From: Ruminococcus sp.
GTDB lineage: Bacteria; Bacillota; Clostridia; Oscillospirales; Acutalibacteraceae
Reading direction: 5' to 3'
Assembly (NCBI GenBank): GCA_017457155.1
Contig: JAFTHZ010000016.1
Span: 1-64,000, forward strand
Length of the DNA: 64,000 nucleotides
The position numbers were made by a program, and so were the translations under genes. Positions 51,185-60,942 of this stretch are shown piece by piece (within the stretch, counting starts at the first letter, position 1; every line of letters starts with the position of its first letter). The notes under the pieces were generated by a model. The model did no database searches. It saw nothing but the letters and a program-made list of their open reading frames with translations, and had not been told where the DNA came from.

Positions 51185-52525
51185 TTATATTTTCCTCCTC
51201 CTAACATTTATGTATATCCCCTTGTCTGCTGTGGGGGGCAACTTGCCTTGTTCTGAGACACCAATTCCCTCTGCCCAAAGAACTGTATTTCCTATAGCAA
51301 TGACAAGACTTCTGTCCCGATCATAAGCAGGAATCTTCAACTCGTTCTGAAGCTTACGCAGAGGCTTTGTGATGCCTCGACGCAGAAGGGCAAATCGGTC
51401 CCCTTCTCCCCGTGTGCGGACAATGGTATCCTCGCTTATTATATCACAGGGTATGCAGTCAGATGCTAACTTTCTGTTAATAATGTCCTGCATTAATAAT
51501 TCCTCAAAAGAATATTCTGCCCCTGCATATTGAAAAGTCATGGGCACTGTTAGTCTCACAGCCTCAAAAACTTCTGTATCTGACTGTTCGGCTACTCGAA
51601 AAATCCCCTGTCTGCATACTGCAGTGAGTCCTCCGGGAAGGGTAACCGCTCCTCCCTCTGTGAGAATCTTCTTGCACAGAGAAATATGACGATACTCGCT
51701 GACTCCACCCTGCATAGAGATGTATTGGCTCAGAGCGTAGCCCAGCACCGCATCATGAAGAGCACAGAGCTTATCAGCAGAGAGGCCGCCATCACATCTG
51801 CAATCCTCAAGAGCCTCATCAGCCATCAGGTTCATAAATTCATCCACCTGAGAAAGCTGACTGCGAAGTCGGGAGAAGCTTCTGTGGAATCCCTCAGAAA
51901 GCTCTGAGAGAGGAGGAAGCACTGAAAGCCTTATCTTGTTTCGGCTGCAAACATCCTCCGAGAAGTTTGTGCTGTCCTGTACAAAGGACAAGCCCTGTCC
52001 GCTGCAGTACTCCTCAATCTGCTGACGAGTACAGTCAAGCAGCGGTCGTATAATATAGTCCCTTTTGTAGGGAATGGAACACAGACCATGAAGAGTAGTC
52101 CCCCTGGCTATGTTGTAAAGCATGGTTTCTTCTGCGTCGCTCATGGTATGGGCGGTGGCTACCTTGGCACCGTGTGTACGGGAAAGCTCTGAAAAGAACT
52201 CATAACGCACATCTCTGCCACATAGCTCCATGCTCATTCCCCTTTGACGGGAGAGCTCCCCCACATCCTCCGAACGGACAAAGAGCTCCACAGAAAGCTC
52301 CTCGCAGAGCTTCCTGACAAAGCGCTCATCCCTGTCTGACTCCTCGCCCCTCAGGCGATGGTTCACGTGAGCCGCCATTATGCTGATTCCCAGCTCTTCT
52401 CTGAGAGAAAGCAGAACATACAGAAGAGATACGGAATCTGCTCCGCCTGACAGGGCAACAATCACCTTGTCTGAGGGAGACAGAAGTTTATGATCTGAAA
52501 TTGTCTTCAGAACGATCTTATTCAC
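51185..52525 (-). CDS. tilS: tRNA(Ile)-lysidine synthase TilS
   Basis: The start is GTG 52525 (MNKIVLKTISD), with TGGAGGCCGGTC upstream. The frame is open much further 5', but that part overlaps dnaB. The 446-residue enzyme has the PP-loop SGGADSVSLLYV and the HVNHRLRG segment. It changes C34 of tRNA-Ile(CAU) to lysidine, so AUA is read as Ile. The GTG start overlaps the dnaB stop by 8 bases. Confidence 0.94.
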   Translation of the reverse strand: MNKIVLKTISDHKLLSPSDKVIVALSGGADSVSLLYVLLSLREELGISIMAAHVNHRLRGEESDRDERFVRKLCEELSVELFVRSEDVGELSRQRGMSMELCGRDVRYEFFSELSRTHGAKVATAHTMSDAEETMLYNIARGTTLHGLCSIPYKRDYIIRPLLDCTRQQIEEYCSGQGLSFVQDSTNFSEDVCSRNKIRLSVLPPLSELSEGFHRSFSRLRSQLSQVDEFMNLMADEALEDCRCDGGLSADKLCALHDAVLGYALSQYISMQGGVSEYRHISLCKKILTEGGAVTLPGGLTAVCRQGIFRVAEQSDTEVFEAVRLTVPMTFQYAGAEYSFEELLMQDIINRKLASDCIPCDIISEDTIVRTRGEGDRFALLRRGITKPLRKLQNELKIPAYDRDRSLVIAIGNTVLWAEGIGVSEQGKLPPTADKGIYINVRRRKI

Positions 52526-53888
52526 GACCGGCCTCCACAGATGTAAATCGCATAAACTGTCCCTGCCAATGTAGCTTGACAGATCTGGTCTCGCCGTGAC
52601 GGTTCTTGGCGACCAAACACTCAGCTGCGTTCTGATCAGCTGTGGGAGCAGCATCGGGAGCACCCTCCTTGGAGTAATAGTCCTCACGATACAGGAACAG
52701 TACGATATCTGCATCCTGCTCGATTGAACCTGAATCTCTGAGGTCAGACAGCTGGGGTCTGTGGTCGGTTCTCTGCTCACTGGCTCGGCTGAGCTGTGAC
52801 AGACATATTACGGGAACGTTCAGTTCCTTTGCCATAATCTTCAGGTTTCGTGTGATCTCTGAGATCTCCTGCACACGATTGCCGTCTCCTCTTCTGCCTG
52901 TTGACATAAGCTGAAGGTAGTCTATTACAACCAGATCAAGATTTCTCAGTCGTCTGAGCTTTGCTTTCATAGCAGGAACAGTGATACCCGGGGTATCGTC
53001 CAGATACAGGTTCATCTTGGAGAGGATATCTCCTCCTGCAATGATTCTCTGCCACTCCTCATCAGAGAGCTTGCCTGTACGTAATTTGGTGCCTTCTACC
53101 AGCGCTTCTGTGGACAGAAGTCTGGAAGCAAGCTGCTCCTTGGACATTTCCAGAGAGAAGAACGCAACCGTCCTCTGCTGGGGGCCTGCAACACTCTTGG
53201 CAATATTCAGCGCAAAGCTGGTCTTACCCATACCGGGACGAGCAGCCAGAAGTATCAGGTCTGAACGGTTGAGACCTGTGATTACACGATCCAGATCACC
53301 GATACCTGAGGATACAGGCTTCAGCGCGGGATCGTCCTTATTGAGCATATCAAGTCTGTCAAAGGTCTGGAGGATAACCTCGTCCACCCTCTGGAGTCCC
53401 TGGATATTCTTGCCTCTGCGGATATCAAAAATCATCTGCTCCGCACTGTCTACAAGCATATCGGACTCAAACTCACCTGCGGATGCCTCGTCGATAATCC
53501 GACGGGCAGCGTAGATGAGCTGACGTACATCATATTTGTCCCTGACAAGTTTTGCGTAAATCTCTACATTAGAAATTGAGGGACAGTTGTCGCACAGACC
53601 CAGCATGTATGCCTTGCCCTCTGTGGGGTCAAAGTCCTTCTCATGCTTAAGCTCCTCATAAAGGGTGACAAAGTCAATGCTTCTGCCATGAGTGAACATT
53701 GTGAGGATTGTGCTGTAGATAAGTCTGTGCAGAGAGATATGGAAATAATCGGGCTTTGTGATGATCTCTGCTACCCTGCCGATGCAATCAGGCTCAAGGA
53801 TAACAGCTCCCAGCACTGCCTGCTCTGCTTCGGGGCTATAGGGTAAGTTCAGCCCGTCATATTCGATTTTCGGAGTATTGTCTGCCAT
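52518..53888 (-). CDS. dnaB: Replicative DNA helicase DnaB
   Basis: This 456-residue helicase starts at ATG 53888 (MADNTPKIEY), with AGGAGTGAATGAA upstream. An N-terminal helical domain begins PYSPEAEQAVLGAVI. RecA-like motifs are ARPGMGKTSFALN (Walker A), LVVIDYLQLMS (Walker B), LSQLSRASEQR and DLRDSGSIEQDADIV. It unwinds the replication fork. It lies between rplI and tilS. Confidence 0.96.
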   Translation of the reverse strand: MADNTPKIEYDGLNLPYSPEAEQAVLGAVILEPDCIGRVAEIITKPDYFHISLHRLIYSTILTMFTHGRSIDFVTLYEELKHEKDFDPTEGKAYMLGLCDNCPSISNVEIYAKLVRDKYDVRQLIYAARRIIDEASAGEFESDMLVDSAEQMIFDIRRGKNIQGLQRVDEVILQTFDRLDMLNKDDPALKPVSSGIGDLDRVITGLNRSDLILLAARPGMGKTSFALNIAKSVAGPQQRTVAFFSLEMSKEQLASRLLSTEALVEGTKLRTGKLSDEEWQRIIAGGDILSKMNLYLDDTPGITVPAMKAKLRRLRNLDLVVIDYLQLMSTGRRGDGNRVQEISEITRNLKIMAKELNVPVICLSQLSRASEQRTDHRPQLSDLRDSGSIEQDADIVLFLYREDYYSKEGAPDAAPTADQNAAECLVAKNRHGETRSVKLHWQGQFMRFTSVEAGRE

Positions 53889-53924
53889 TTCATTCACTCC
53901 TGTTTAGTTTTTTTCTGAGAGATA

Positions 53925-54368
53925 TCAGAGCTCGGTCACAACTACCTTTACGGTTGCAACAATGCCTGAGTGGAGCTTGACCTCTGCGTTGTAGGTACCG
54001 CAGGTCTTCACATCAGCCATAGCAATCTTTCTCTTGTCGATATCAACCCCGTACTGATTCTTAAGCTCAGCGGCAACCTCCTTTGTGGTTACAGAGCCGA
54101 AGAGCTTACCTTCCTTGCCTGCCTTTGATTTGATATTAACGGATTTGCCCTCCAGAGTTGCCTTTGCCTTCTCTGCTGCAAGGACCTCCTGGTCGTGCTT
54201 ATATTTCTTGGAGTTCTCAGCGTTCTTGTACTCGTTCATAACCTGAGCATTGACCTCTTTGGCCAGGCCTCTGGGGATAAGGTAGTTGCGTGCATATCCG
54301 TCGGAGGAGTTTACAAGCTCACCTTTTTTTCCGAGTGCCTTAACGTCCTGTAAAAGAATTACTTTCAT
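53925..54368 (-). CDS. rplI: 50S ribosomal protein L9
   Basis: This 147-residue protein starts [17 protein letters not shown] and has the RNLIPRGLA-like N-terminal RNA-binding motif ([14 protein letters not shown]). A long helix and a C-terminal globular domain ([15 protein letters not shown]) follow. The gdpP-rplI-dnaB order is conserved in Firmicutes. AAAGAGGATATATACC leads to the ATG. Confidence 0.96.
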   Translation of the reverse strand: MKVILLQDVKALGKKGELVNSSDGYARNYLIPRGLAKEVNAQVMNEYKNAENSKKYKHDQEVLAAEKAKATLEGKSVNIKSKAGKEGKLFGSVTTKEVAAELKNQYGVDIDKRKIAMADVKTCGTYNAEVKLHSGIVATVKVVVTEL

Positions 54369-54427
54369 GGTATATATCCTCTTTTCTGATTAGTTTTTTG
54401 TGATAAAAGTTTCAGGGAGACACAGCA

Positions 54428-56362
54428 TCACTCGCTGTCAATAGCCGACAACAGCTGTCTCACAGCATTCTCAACGGTTTCATCCCGCAGCTGTGCCGCC
54501 GCCATAGCATGATGACCGCCGCCGCCCAGCTTTTCCATAACAATCTGTACATTACGCTTGCCGTAACTTCGAGCAGAGATGTTGACGGTTCTCTGGTCTG
54601 TGCGGAACACAACGAAGGATGCATTGACTCCCTTGAGTCCCAGGAGCTCGTCCGCTGCCTTTGAGGCGATGAGTCGGATATCGGGAAGCTCCTTGTCCGC
54701 AATAACAATAGCGCACTTCTTATAGATACGGGCGGTAGACACCAGCTCGTATTTGTTTCTGTATAGTTCGATAGAATCTGCAAACAAGGTGCGTACATTC
54801 ACAGTATCGGCACCATGCCTGCGCAGATATGCCGCAGCCTCAAAGGTACGGAATCCTGAATTCACAACAAAATTCTTTGTGTCCAGTATTATACCCGAGA
54901 GAAGCGCCTCGGCCTCTGATTTGTTAAGAATATCGTCGAAGAGTGTATCAATAACCTCCACGCACATCTCTGATGCAGAGGATGCGCTGGGCTCGTGATA
55001 GAACACAAGTGTGTTCTGCAGATGATCCACACTCATACGGTGATGGTCTATGACGATTACTCTGCTGCAGGCTTTGTACAGGTCTGCACTCTCCAGTCTT
55101 GATTCGGACTGGGTATCCACAATAATCAGCAGAGTATCGGGCGTTACATGATGAACAAGCTCACGAGGATTTACAAATACCCCATCGCCGCAAACCTGCT
55201 TGTATGTATCGATAAGACCTTTTGCCATTGATGTATCATAGTCAACAGCAATACAAGTCTTCTTGTTCATTCCCCTTGTAATTGCACCGCAGAGACCTAT
55301 AGCAGAGCCAACGCTGTCAAGGTCAGAGAACTTGTGTCCCATAATGATGACCTTGTCGCTCTCTTCCACAGCGGTCATAAGAGACTTGGAGATAACACGG
55401 ATACGGACCTTGCTCTGGCGCTCACCACCGGAGGATTTTCCACCGAAGAACTCAAAGTCTCCGTCCTTGAATATCGCAACCTGATCGCCGCCTCGGCCCA
55501 GTGCCATATCGAGAGCACGCTTGGCAGCGGACTGACTTTTTCTCAGGTCGGGCTCACCCCTGCCGATTCCGATAGAGATAGTGGCCCCCACATCGTCCAG
55601 TTTAATCTCTCTGACTTTTGAGAGAATGTCAAACTTTGTATCGATGAGCTTTCTGATGTATCTTTCCTCGAATATCAGCATATATCTGCTGCTGCCCCAT
55701 TTTCTGTACAGGGCATTGTACTCGGTGGCCCATTTCTGAAGGATCGACTCAACCTCCATGGCTACGCGTGCATAGTCATCCTCGTCCTCATCCTCAAAGG
55801 CGTCCCTGTTATCCAGTACAACCAGAGCCACTGACTGACGGGAGTCATTGTACTCCTGCTCCACGTCCTTGTAGTATGTATCATCAAAGAAGTACAGCAA
55901 AAATCCCTGATCGATGGGATTGGCATAAACAGAGAACTTCTTCTTGCCGACAGATATGTCGCCGCCCTTGCTGCCACACAACTCTGCCAGACTGCGACCC
56001 TTAATCAGGTTTGTGGTGCTGACTCCATACATTCCGCTTTCGTCACAGAATTCCCGCGAAAAAGCATCATTGTACCAGATGAACTCATTCTCCTTGTTGA
56101 CAACTGCAACAGGGAATCCGAATCTGTCCAAATATTTTTTATTGACACCCTTGGTTGTAGCAAGCACGCTATGGATGATGGTCCTGACACAGTGGTTGTA
56201 TCTTAGGTAGATAACCAGTGTCACAAGGATTCCTGCAAAGGCGATGGTGCTCTGGACTGCAAATATTGTTTTGCTGTAAAACAATGATGCAACAGCGCTG
56301 AGCAACATCACCACACAGAAAAGTGCCAAATAAGGTAATATCAGCTTTGATTTATTTTTCAT
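54428..56362 (-). CDS. gdpP: Cyclic-di-AMP phosphodiesterase GdpP
   Basis: This is a 644-residue protein. ATG 56362 is preferred to the in-frame ATG at 56368, because GCGGAGGA would be too close to the latter. Two transmembrane segments (about 8-52) are followed by a PAS-like domain, a degenerate GGDEF domain (near 170-300, without the GGDEF residues), a DHH domain (GHKFSDLDSVGSAIGL, IVIDHHRMS) and DHHA1 with GGGGHHAMAAA. It degrades the essential messenger c-di-AMP and so affects osmotic and cell-wall homeostasis. Confidence 0.94.
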   Translation of the reverse strand: MKNKSKLILPYLALFCVVMLLSAVASLFYSKTIFAVQSTIAFAGILVTLVIYLRYNHCVRTIIHSVLATTKGVNKKYLDRFGFPVAVVNKENEFIWYNDAFSREFCDESGMYGVSTTNLIKGRSLAELCGSKGGDISVGKKKFSVYANPIDQGFLLYFFDDTYYKDVEQEYNDSRQSVALVVLDNRDAFEDEDEDDYARVAMEVESILQKWATEYNALYRKWGSSRYMLIFEERYIRKLIDTKFDILSKVREIKLDDVGATISIGIGRGEPDLRKSQSAAKRALDMALGRGGDQVAIFKDGDFEFFGGKSSGGERQSKVRIRVISKSLMTAVEESDKVIIMGHKFSDLDSVGSAIGLCGAITRGMNKKTCIAVDYDTSMAKGLIDTYKQVCGDGVFVNPRELVHHVTPDTLLIIVDTQSESRLESADLYKACSRVIVIDHHRMSVDHLQNTLVFYHEPSASSASEMCVEVIDTLFDDILNKSEAEALLSGIILDTKNFVVNSGFRTFEAAAYLRRHGADTVNVRTLFADSIELYRNKYELVSTARIYKKCAIVIADKELPDIRLIASKAADELLGLKGVNASFVVFRTDQRTVNISARSYGKRNVQIVMEKLGGGGHHAMAAAQLRDETVENAVRQLLSAIDSE

Positions 56363-56443
56363 ACTCATTCCTCCGCTTTCTGCGAAAGCTCCCGAGGGAC
56401 AGATACCCTTATATCACATCCCTAGGGAAACATCTCCTATCCA

Positions 56444-58333
56444 TCAGACCTCCATCAGGATAGGCAGTATCATAGGATAGCGTCCTGTGCTCTTGCTGAT
56501 GCATGATGACACAGCGTCCTTGATTTTGTTCTTGATAACGCCCCACTCATGAATGTTTCTGTCGGCACAATCCTCCAGAACATTCAGAGCAATATGGCGA
56601 ATCTCATCAAGCAGGGACTCGCTCTCCTTCACATATACAAATCCTCTGGAAACAATATCGGGACCGCTGATAACGTGTCCGTCGTATACATCCAGGGATG
56701 CAACTACAATAATAAGTCCGTCCTGTCCAAGGTGCTTTCTGTCGCGAAGGACGATGCTTCCCACATCACCTACACCCAGACCATCAACAAACACCTTGCC
56801 TGCGGGTACAGGCTCCAGCTCCTTCATATAATCCTCGTGGAGCTCAAGGCACTTTCCGTTGTCGCCAATATATACGTTCTCCTTGGGAACGCCCATGGAC
56901 ACCGCAAGGTTGCGATGACTGCGCAGATGCTTCTGCTCACCGTGAACAGGGATAAAGTACTTAGGCTTTGTCAGACACTGAATGATCTTCAGCTCCTCCT
57001 GACAGGCGTGGCCCGAAACATGAACCTCATACATAGACTCATAGATAACCTCACAGCCACGCTTGAGAAGCTCGTCAACAACATTACCGACGGTTCTCTC
57101 GTTGCCGGGAATGGGGTTTGCAGAGATAATGATGCAGTCACCCTCTCCCACAGACACCTTACGATGGTCAGAGTATGCCATACGTGAAAGTGCAGACATG
57201 GGCTCGCCCTGGCTGCCTGTGGTGATGAGCACTACCTGCTCGGGAGGATACTTTGACAGCATATCAATATCGATGAGCACTCCTGCGGGGATATCAAGGT
57301 ATCCCAGCTCAGACGCAACGGACATATAGTTGACCATGCTCCTGCCTGAGAAAGCAACCTTTCTGCCATATTTGTGGGCGCAGTTTATGATAGACTGCAC
57401 ACGTCCCACATTAGAGGCAAAGGTAGCTATAATGATACGCTTCTTCATAGCATTCTTGAACAGATAGTCAAAGCTCTCAGACACGGTCTGCTCGGTGGGA
57501 GTATTGCCGGGTCGGGAGGCATTGGTACTGTCTGCCAGCAAACAAAGAACACCCTCACTTCCAAGCCTTGCAAATGTGCTCAGGTCAATGGGACCGCCCC
57601 AGGTGGGGGTATAGTCAACCTTGAAGTCACCTGTGTGGACAATGGTACCAGCAGGGGTATGCAGTGCAATTGCCACAGCATCGGGAATGGAATGATTGAC
57701 GTGTATAAACTCAATCTCCATACAACCCAGCTTGATTCTCTCACCCGGCTTCACTTCATGAAGCTCGGCAGGCTTGGGAAGGCTGTGCTCACGGAGCTTG
57801 TTGCCTATGATGCCGTTTGTCAGGGATGTGGAGTATATGGGAACACTCATCTTGCCCAGCAGGTACGGAAGACCGCCGATGTGGTCCTCGTGGGCATGGG
57901 TTATGATGATACCCCTGAGCTTATCTTTGTTCTGCTCAACATAGGTGAAATCAGGGATAACCAGGTCAACACCCAGCATATCGCCGTCAGGGAATGCCAT
58001 ACCGCAATCCACCATCACCATATCTCCCATACACTCAAAAAGGGTAATGTTCTTTCCGATTTCGTTGAGTCCTCCCAGGAACATTACGCGCACAGAAGGC
58101 TTGGGTGCCTTCTGAACAGTCTTTTTCTTACTGCTCTTATGGTAAGAGGGAGAGTAGGTTTTTCTCTTGTTCTGTTTTTTGGGAGCAGAGTTGCTGCTTT
58201 TTCCGGAGGTCTTTGCAGCGGTCTTTGATGTAGCTGCATTGCCTTTGGCAGCGGTCTTTTTCTTCTGGCCTGAAGCTTTGTTATTCTTCGGTTTCTTGTA
58301 ATTTTCTTTGTTAGAATTATTATTCTGACTCAC
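56444..58333 (-). CDS. rnj: Ribonuclease J
   Basis: This 629-residue enzyme starts at GTG 58333 (MSQNNNSNKENYKK), after GGAGGATTAAA. A Lys/Asn-rich basic head of about 75 residues, unlike the short head of Bacillus RNase J1, precedes the metallo-beta-lactamase core with HAHEDHIGGLPYL. The beta-CASP region and the conserved VHVSGHA segment follow. It is an endo- and 5'-exonuclease for mRNA turnover and rRNA maturation. The leader upstream (58334-58510) is long and seems structured, so autoregulation is possible. Confidence 0.93.
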   Translation of the reverse strand: MSQNNNSNKENYKKPKNNKASGQKKKTAAKGNAATSKTAAKTSGKSSNSAPKKQNKRKTYSPSYHKSSKKKTVQKAPKPSVRVMFLGGLNEIGKNITLFECMGDMVMVDCGMAFPDGDMLGVDLVIPDFTYVEQNKDKLRGIIITHAHEDHIGGLPYLLGKMSVPIYSTSLTNGIIGNKLREHSLPKPAELHEVKPGERIKLGCMEIEFIHVNHSIPDAVAIALHTPAGTIVHTGDFKVDYTPTWGGPIDLSTFARLGSEGVLCLLADSTNASRPGNTPTEQTVSESFDYLFKNAMKKRIIIATFASNVGRVQSIINCAHKYGRKVAFSGRSMVNYMSVASELGYLDIPAGVLIDIDMLSKYPPEQVVLITTGSQGEPMSALSRMAYSDHRKVSVGEGDCIIISANPIPGNERTVGNVVDELLKRGCEVIYESMYEVHVSGHACQEELKIIQCLTKPKYFIPVHGEQKHLRSHRNLAVSMGVPKENVYIGDNGKCLELHEDYMKELEPVPAGKVFVDGLGVGDVGSIVLRDRKHLGQDGLIIVVASLDVYDGHVISGPDIVSRGFVYVKESESLLDEIRHIALNVLEDCADRNIHEWGVIKNKIKDAVSSCISKSTGRYPMILPILMEV

Positions 58334-58378
58334 TTTAATCCTCCAATTCTGAATCGTCAACTGTAATCCAAGCTAAGA

Positions 58379-58472
58379 TTATTCAATAAATATATCACGG
58401 GGTGCACTCCCCGAAATCCGTCATAAATGGGGTGGAAAACCCTGCTGTTTCCCACATTGTACTCTTGAATAA
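58379..58472 (-). ncRNA. Probable structured leader RNA of rnj
   Basis: Inside the roughly 175-base leader, TTATTCAA (58379-58386) pairs with TTGAATAA (58465-58472). The closed region holds a hairpin CGGGG/CCCCG (58398-58413) and a second one, GTGGAAA against TTTCCCAC (58432-58455, one bulge). No terminator tail is visible. I do not recognise a known RNA family. Confidence 0.45.
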
Positions 58473-58516
58473 ATGCCAAAAAAGCATATATGTACCTAAT
58501 ATAACTATTCCATTTT

Positions 58517-58545
58517 ATTGTACCCCTTTATCCATTTTATGTCAA
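58517..58545 (-). promoter_or_regulatory. Promoter of rnj
   Basis: On the minus strand TTGACA (58545-58540) and TACAAT (58522-58517) are 17 bases apart. The predicted start is near 58510, giving a leader of about 175 bases. The 58546-58636 stretch between this and the rnhA promoter is AT-rich, without a feature I can name. Confidence 0.75.
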
Positions 58546-58636
58546 GGCAGGATTGGATAATTAATACCACTAATAATTACCGTATTTGTGATAATCATAG
58601 TATTACATATAATATGAAAAATATTCTTTATAAAGG

Positions 58637-58664
58637 TTGCAAATGGAATTTTCGGTGGTATAAT
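58637..58664 (+). promoter_or_regulatory. Promoter of rnhA-nifS-nifU
   Basis: TTGCAA (58637-58642) and TATAAT (58659-58664) are 16 bases apart. The transcript would start near 58671, just at the hairpin region 58668-58722. Confidence 0.7.
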
Positions 58665-58667
58665 ATA

Positions 58668-58722
58668 GGGTGGTAAGCGTTTAGCATATGCTAACCACCC
58701 ATAAACACCCTGTTGTCAGGGT
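58668..58722 (+). promoter_or_regulatory. Palindromic rnhA leader hairpins
   Basis: GGGTGGT (58668-58674) pairs with ACCACCC (58694-58700), enclosing a perfect 14-base palindrome TTAGCATATGCTAA (58681-58694). A second hairpin ACCCTG/CAGGGT (58707-58722) follows. The site overlaps the predicted transcript start and could be an operator or a leader structure. Confidence 0.45.
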
Positions 58723-58747
58723 AGCCCACTGAGAGGAGGTCCCGCTT

Positions 58748-59185
58748 ATGAAGCAGGTCGAAATATTCACTGACGGAGCCTGCAGCGGTAATCCCGGCCC
58801 CGGCGGTTGGGGTGCAATACTCCGATACAAGGGCACCGAGAAAGAAATCTCCGGCGGAGAAACCAACACCACCAACAACCGTATGGAGCTGCTGGCGGTT
58901 ATCAACGCCCTGGAGATGCTCAAAGAACCCTGTGCAGTCACCCTGTACTCAGACTCCCAGTATGTATGCAACGCGCTGGAAAGAGGCTGGGCAAAGAACT
59001 GGCAGAAAAACGGATGGATGAGAAACCGCAAGGAACCTGCCCTGAATCCTGATCTTTGGGAGCGACTTCTCTCCCTATATGACAAGCATCAGGTCACCGT
59101 TGTATGGGTCCGCGGTCATGCAGGTCATCCTGAGAATGAGCGTTGCGACAAGCTTGCTGTTGCACAGGCTCAGAGATTCAGCTGA
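58748..59185 (+). CDS. rnhA: Ribonuclease HI
   Basis: This 145-residue enzyme cuts RNA in RNA-DNA hybrids. The catalytic residues are in [16 protein letters not shown] (Asp), NRMELLAV (Glu), YSDSQYV (Asp) and the C-terminal [15 protein letters not shown] (His/Asp). The basic protrusion typical of E. coli type ([12 protein letters not shown]) is present. GAGAGGAGG precedes the ATG. nifS starts 50 bases later. Confidence 0.95.
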   Translation: MKQVEIFTDGACSGNPGPGGWGAILRYKGTEKEISGGETNTTNNRMELLAVINALEMLKEPCAVTLYSDSQYVCNALERGWAKNWQKNGWMRNRKEPALNPDLWERLLSLYDKHQVTVVWVRGHAGHPENERCDKLAVAQAQRFS

Positions 59186-59235
59186 GGATAATCCCCCCTC
59201 TGCTGTGCACAATACCCTATGCAAGGAGGATATAT

Positions 59236-60411
59236 ATGAAAATATACGCTGATAATGCAGCAACCACCGCATTATCGCCCAAGGTTCTGGAGGCAATGAC
59301 CCCCTATCTCACAGAGATATACGGCAACCCCTCCAGCTTATATCAGATCGGCGCAGTAGCAAAGGATGCTGTTGAGAGCTCCCGCGAGACTGTTGCAAAG
59401 CTCATCGGAGCAAAGAACCCTAACGAGATCTACTTTACATCAGGCGGATCCGAAGCCGACAACTGGGCTATCAAAGGTGTCTGCAAAGCCCTGAAGAACA
59501 AGGGTAAAAACCACATCATCACCTCAAAGTTTGAGCATCATGCAGTGCTTCATGTTTGTGAGTCCATGGAAAAGGAAGGTTTTGAGGTCACATATCTGGA
59601 TGTGTATGAGGATGGACTCGTCAGACCTGAGGACGTAAAGGCCGCCATCCGTCCCGAAACCGCCCTGGTCACAATTATGTACGCAAACAACGAGATCGGC
59701 ACTGTTCAGCCCATCGCAGAGATTGGAAAAATCTGCCGCGAGGCAAAGGTACTCTTCCACACAGACGCTGTTCAGGCTGTAGGTAATGTTCCCATAAATG
59801 TTGAGGAAGAGTGTATTGATCTGCTCTCCCTCACTGCTCACAAGTTCCACGGTCCCAAGGGCTGCGGCGCGCTGTATGTGAGAAAGGGTGTTCTTATCCG
59901 CAACCTCATCGAGGGCGGTGCACAGGAACGCTCAAGAAGAGCAGGAACTGAGAACGTAGCAGGCATTGTAGGACTCGCAAAGGCTATGGAACTGGCAATC
60001 GGCTCCATGGAGGACAGAGCCGAAAAGCTCACAAAAATGAGAGACCGACTCATTGACGGACTCCTCTCAACCATAGAGCGTTCCCGCCTCAACGGCAGCC
60101 GTGAGCACCGACTCCCCGGAAACATCAACATGTGCTTCGAGGGTATTGAGGGCGAGAGCCTCCTGCTTAAGCTGGATCTGGCAGGTGTCAGCGCATCCTC
60201 AGGCTCAGCATGCACATCAGGAAGTCTGGACCCCAGCCATGTGCTTCTGTCTCTGGGACTTCCCCACGAGATCGCACACGGAAGCTTGAGACTCTCTTTC
60301 AGCGATGACAACACAGAAGAGCATATTGATTATCTGCTGAAGGTTATCCCCGAAACAGTAGAGTACCTTCGCAGTTTCTCTCCCCTTTGGGATAAGATAA
60401 AGAGCGAATAA
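59236..60411 (+). CDS. nifS: Cysteine desulfurase (NifS/IscS-like)
   Basis: This 391-residue PLP enzyme starts [15 protein letters not shown] at 59236, with AAGGAGG upstream; the frame is open to 59143 but that part overlaps rnhA. PLP Lys lies in [10 protein letters not shown], and the mobile catalytic Cys loop is [12 protein letters not shown]. It takes sulfur from cysteine for Fe-S cluster assembly. The NifU-type scaffold follows at 18 bases, giving a minimal two-gene Fe-S operon common in anaerobes. Confidence 0.95.
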   Translation: MKIYADNAATTALSPKVLEAMTPYLTEIYGNPSSLYQIGAVAKDAVESSRETVAKLIGAKNPNEIYFTSGGSEADNWAIKGVCKALKNKGKNHIITSKFEHHAVLHVCESMEKEGFEVTYLDVYEDGLVRPEDVKAAIRPETALVTIMYANNEIGTVQPIAEIGKICREAKVLFHTDAVQAVGNVPINVEEECIDLLSLTAHKFHGPKGCGALYVRKGVLIRNLIEGGAQERSRRAGTENVAGIVGLAKAMELAIGSMEDRAEKLTKMRDRLIDGLLSTIERSRLNGSREHRLPGNINMCFEGIEGESLLLKLDLAGVSASSGSACTSGSLDPSHVLLSLGLPHEIAHGSLRLSFSDDNTEEHIDYLLKVIPETVEYLRSFSPLWDKIKSE

Positions 60412-60429
60412 TTCTTAGGAGGAATATAA

Positions 60430-60876
60430 ATGGCATATTCAGAGAAGGTTATGGACCATTTCGCCAATCCTCGTAATGTAGGCGAAATTCCCGATGCCTC
60501 AGGTGTAGGCGAGGTTGGAAACTCCAAGTGCGGAGACATTATGAGAATGTACATCAAGGTTGAGGGCAACGTCATCACCGACTGTAAGTTCAAGACCTTT
60601 GGTTGCGGAGCTGCAATTGCAACCAGCTCTATGGCAACAGAGCTCATCAAGGGCAAGACTATTGACGAGGCGCTGAAGCTGACAAACAAAGCAGTTATGG
60701 AAGCACTGGATGGCCTTCCTCCAGTGAAGGTTCACTGCTCTGTGCTGGCTGAGCAGGCAATCAAAGCTGCCCTGTCTGACTACTACACCAGACTGGGTGT
60801 AGACCCCACCCCCATCGTGGGAGTAATCCAGGAGTGCGATCACGACCACGGATGTGGATGCGAGAGCTGCAACTGA
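60430..60876 (+). CDS. nifU: Fe-S cluster scaffold protein (NifU/IscU-like)
   Basis: This 148-residue protein starts MAYSEKVMDHFANPRNVG. It holds the three scaffold Cys in NSKCGDIM, FGCGAAIATSS and VHCSVLAEQA, with the nearby Asp. It ends with an unusual His/Cys-rich tail, DHDHGCGCESC, which may add a metal site. AGGAGG ahead of the ATG. It works with NifS upstream. Confidence 0.94.
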   Translation: MAYSEKVMDHFANPRNVGEIPDASGVGEVGNSKCGDIMRMYIKVEGNVITDCKFKTFGCGAAIATSSMATELIKGKTIDEALKLTNKAVMEALDGLPPVKVHCSVLAEQAIKAALSDYYTRLGVDPTPIVGVIQECDHDHGCGCESCN

Positions 60877-60890
60877 TAATTTAGCTGTAC

Positions 60891-60928
60891 AGAACACCGT
60901 CTGCATATTCTGCAGATGGTGTTTTTTA
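60891..60928 (+). terminator. Terminator of the nifS-nifU operon
   Basis: AACACCGTCTGCA (60893-60905) and TGCAGATGGTGTT (60911-60923) pair with one wobble, followed by T residues. Confidence 0.88.
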
Positions 60929-60942
60929 ATATCAAAACAAGC

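Noticed and set aside
52526..52780. Upstream extension of tilS.
   Set aside because: The segment overlaps dnaB in another frame, and the GTG at 52525 with GGAGG starts at the normal family position.
57374..58228. Long plus-strand ORF opposite rnj.
   Set aside because: It lies wholly inside the conserved RNase J gene and has no recognisable domain.
58379..58472. Signal recognition particle RNA or other known small RNA.
   Set aside because: The conserved SRP apical loop (GGAA/AGCAGCC pattern) is not there, and the position just ahead of rnj behind a promoter suits a leader.
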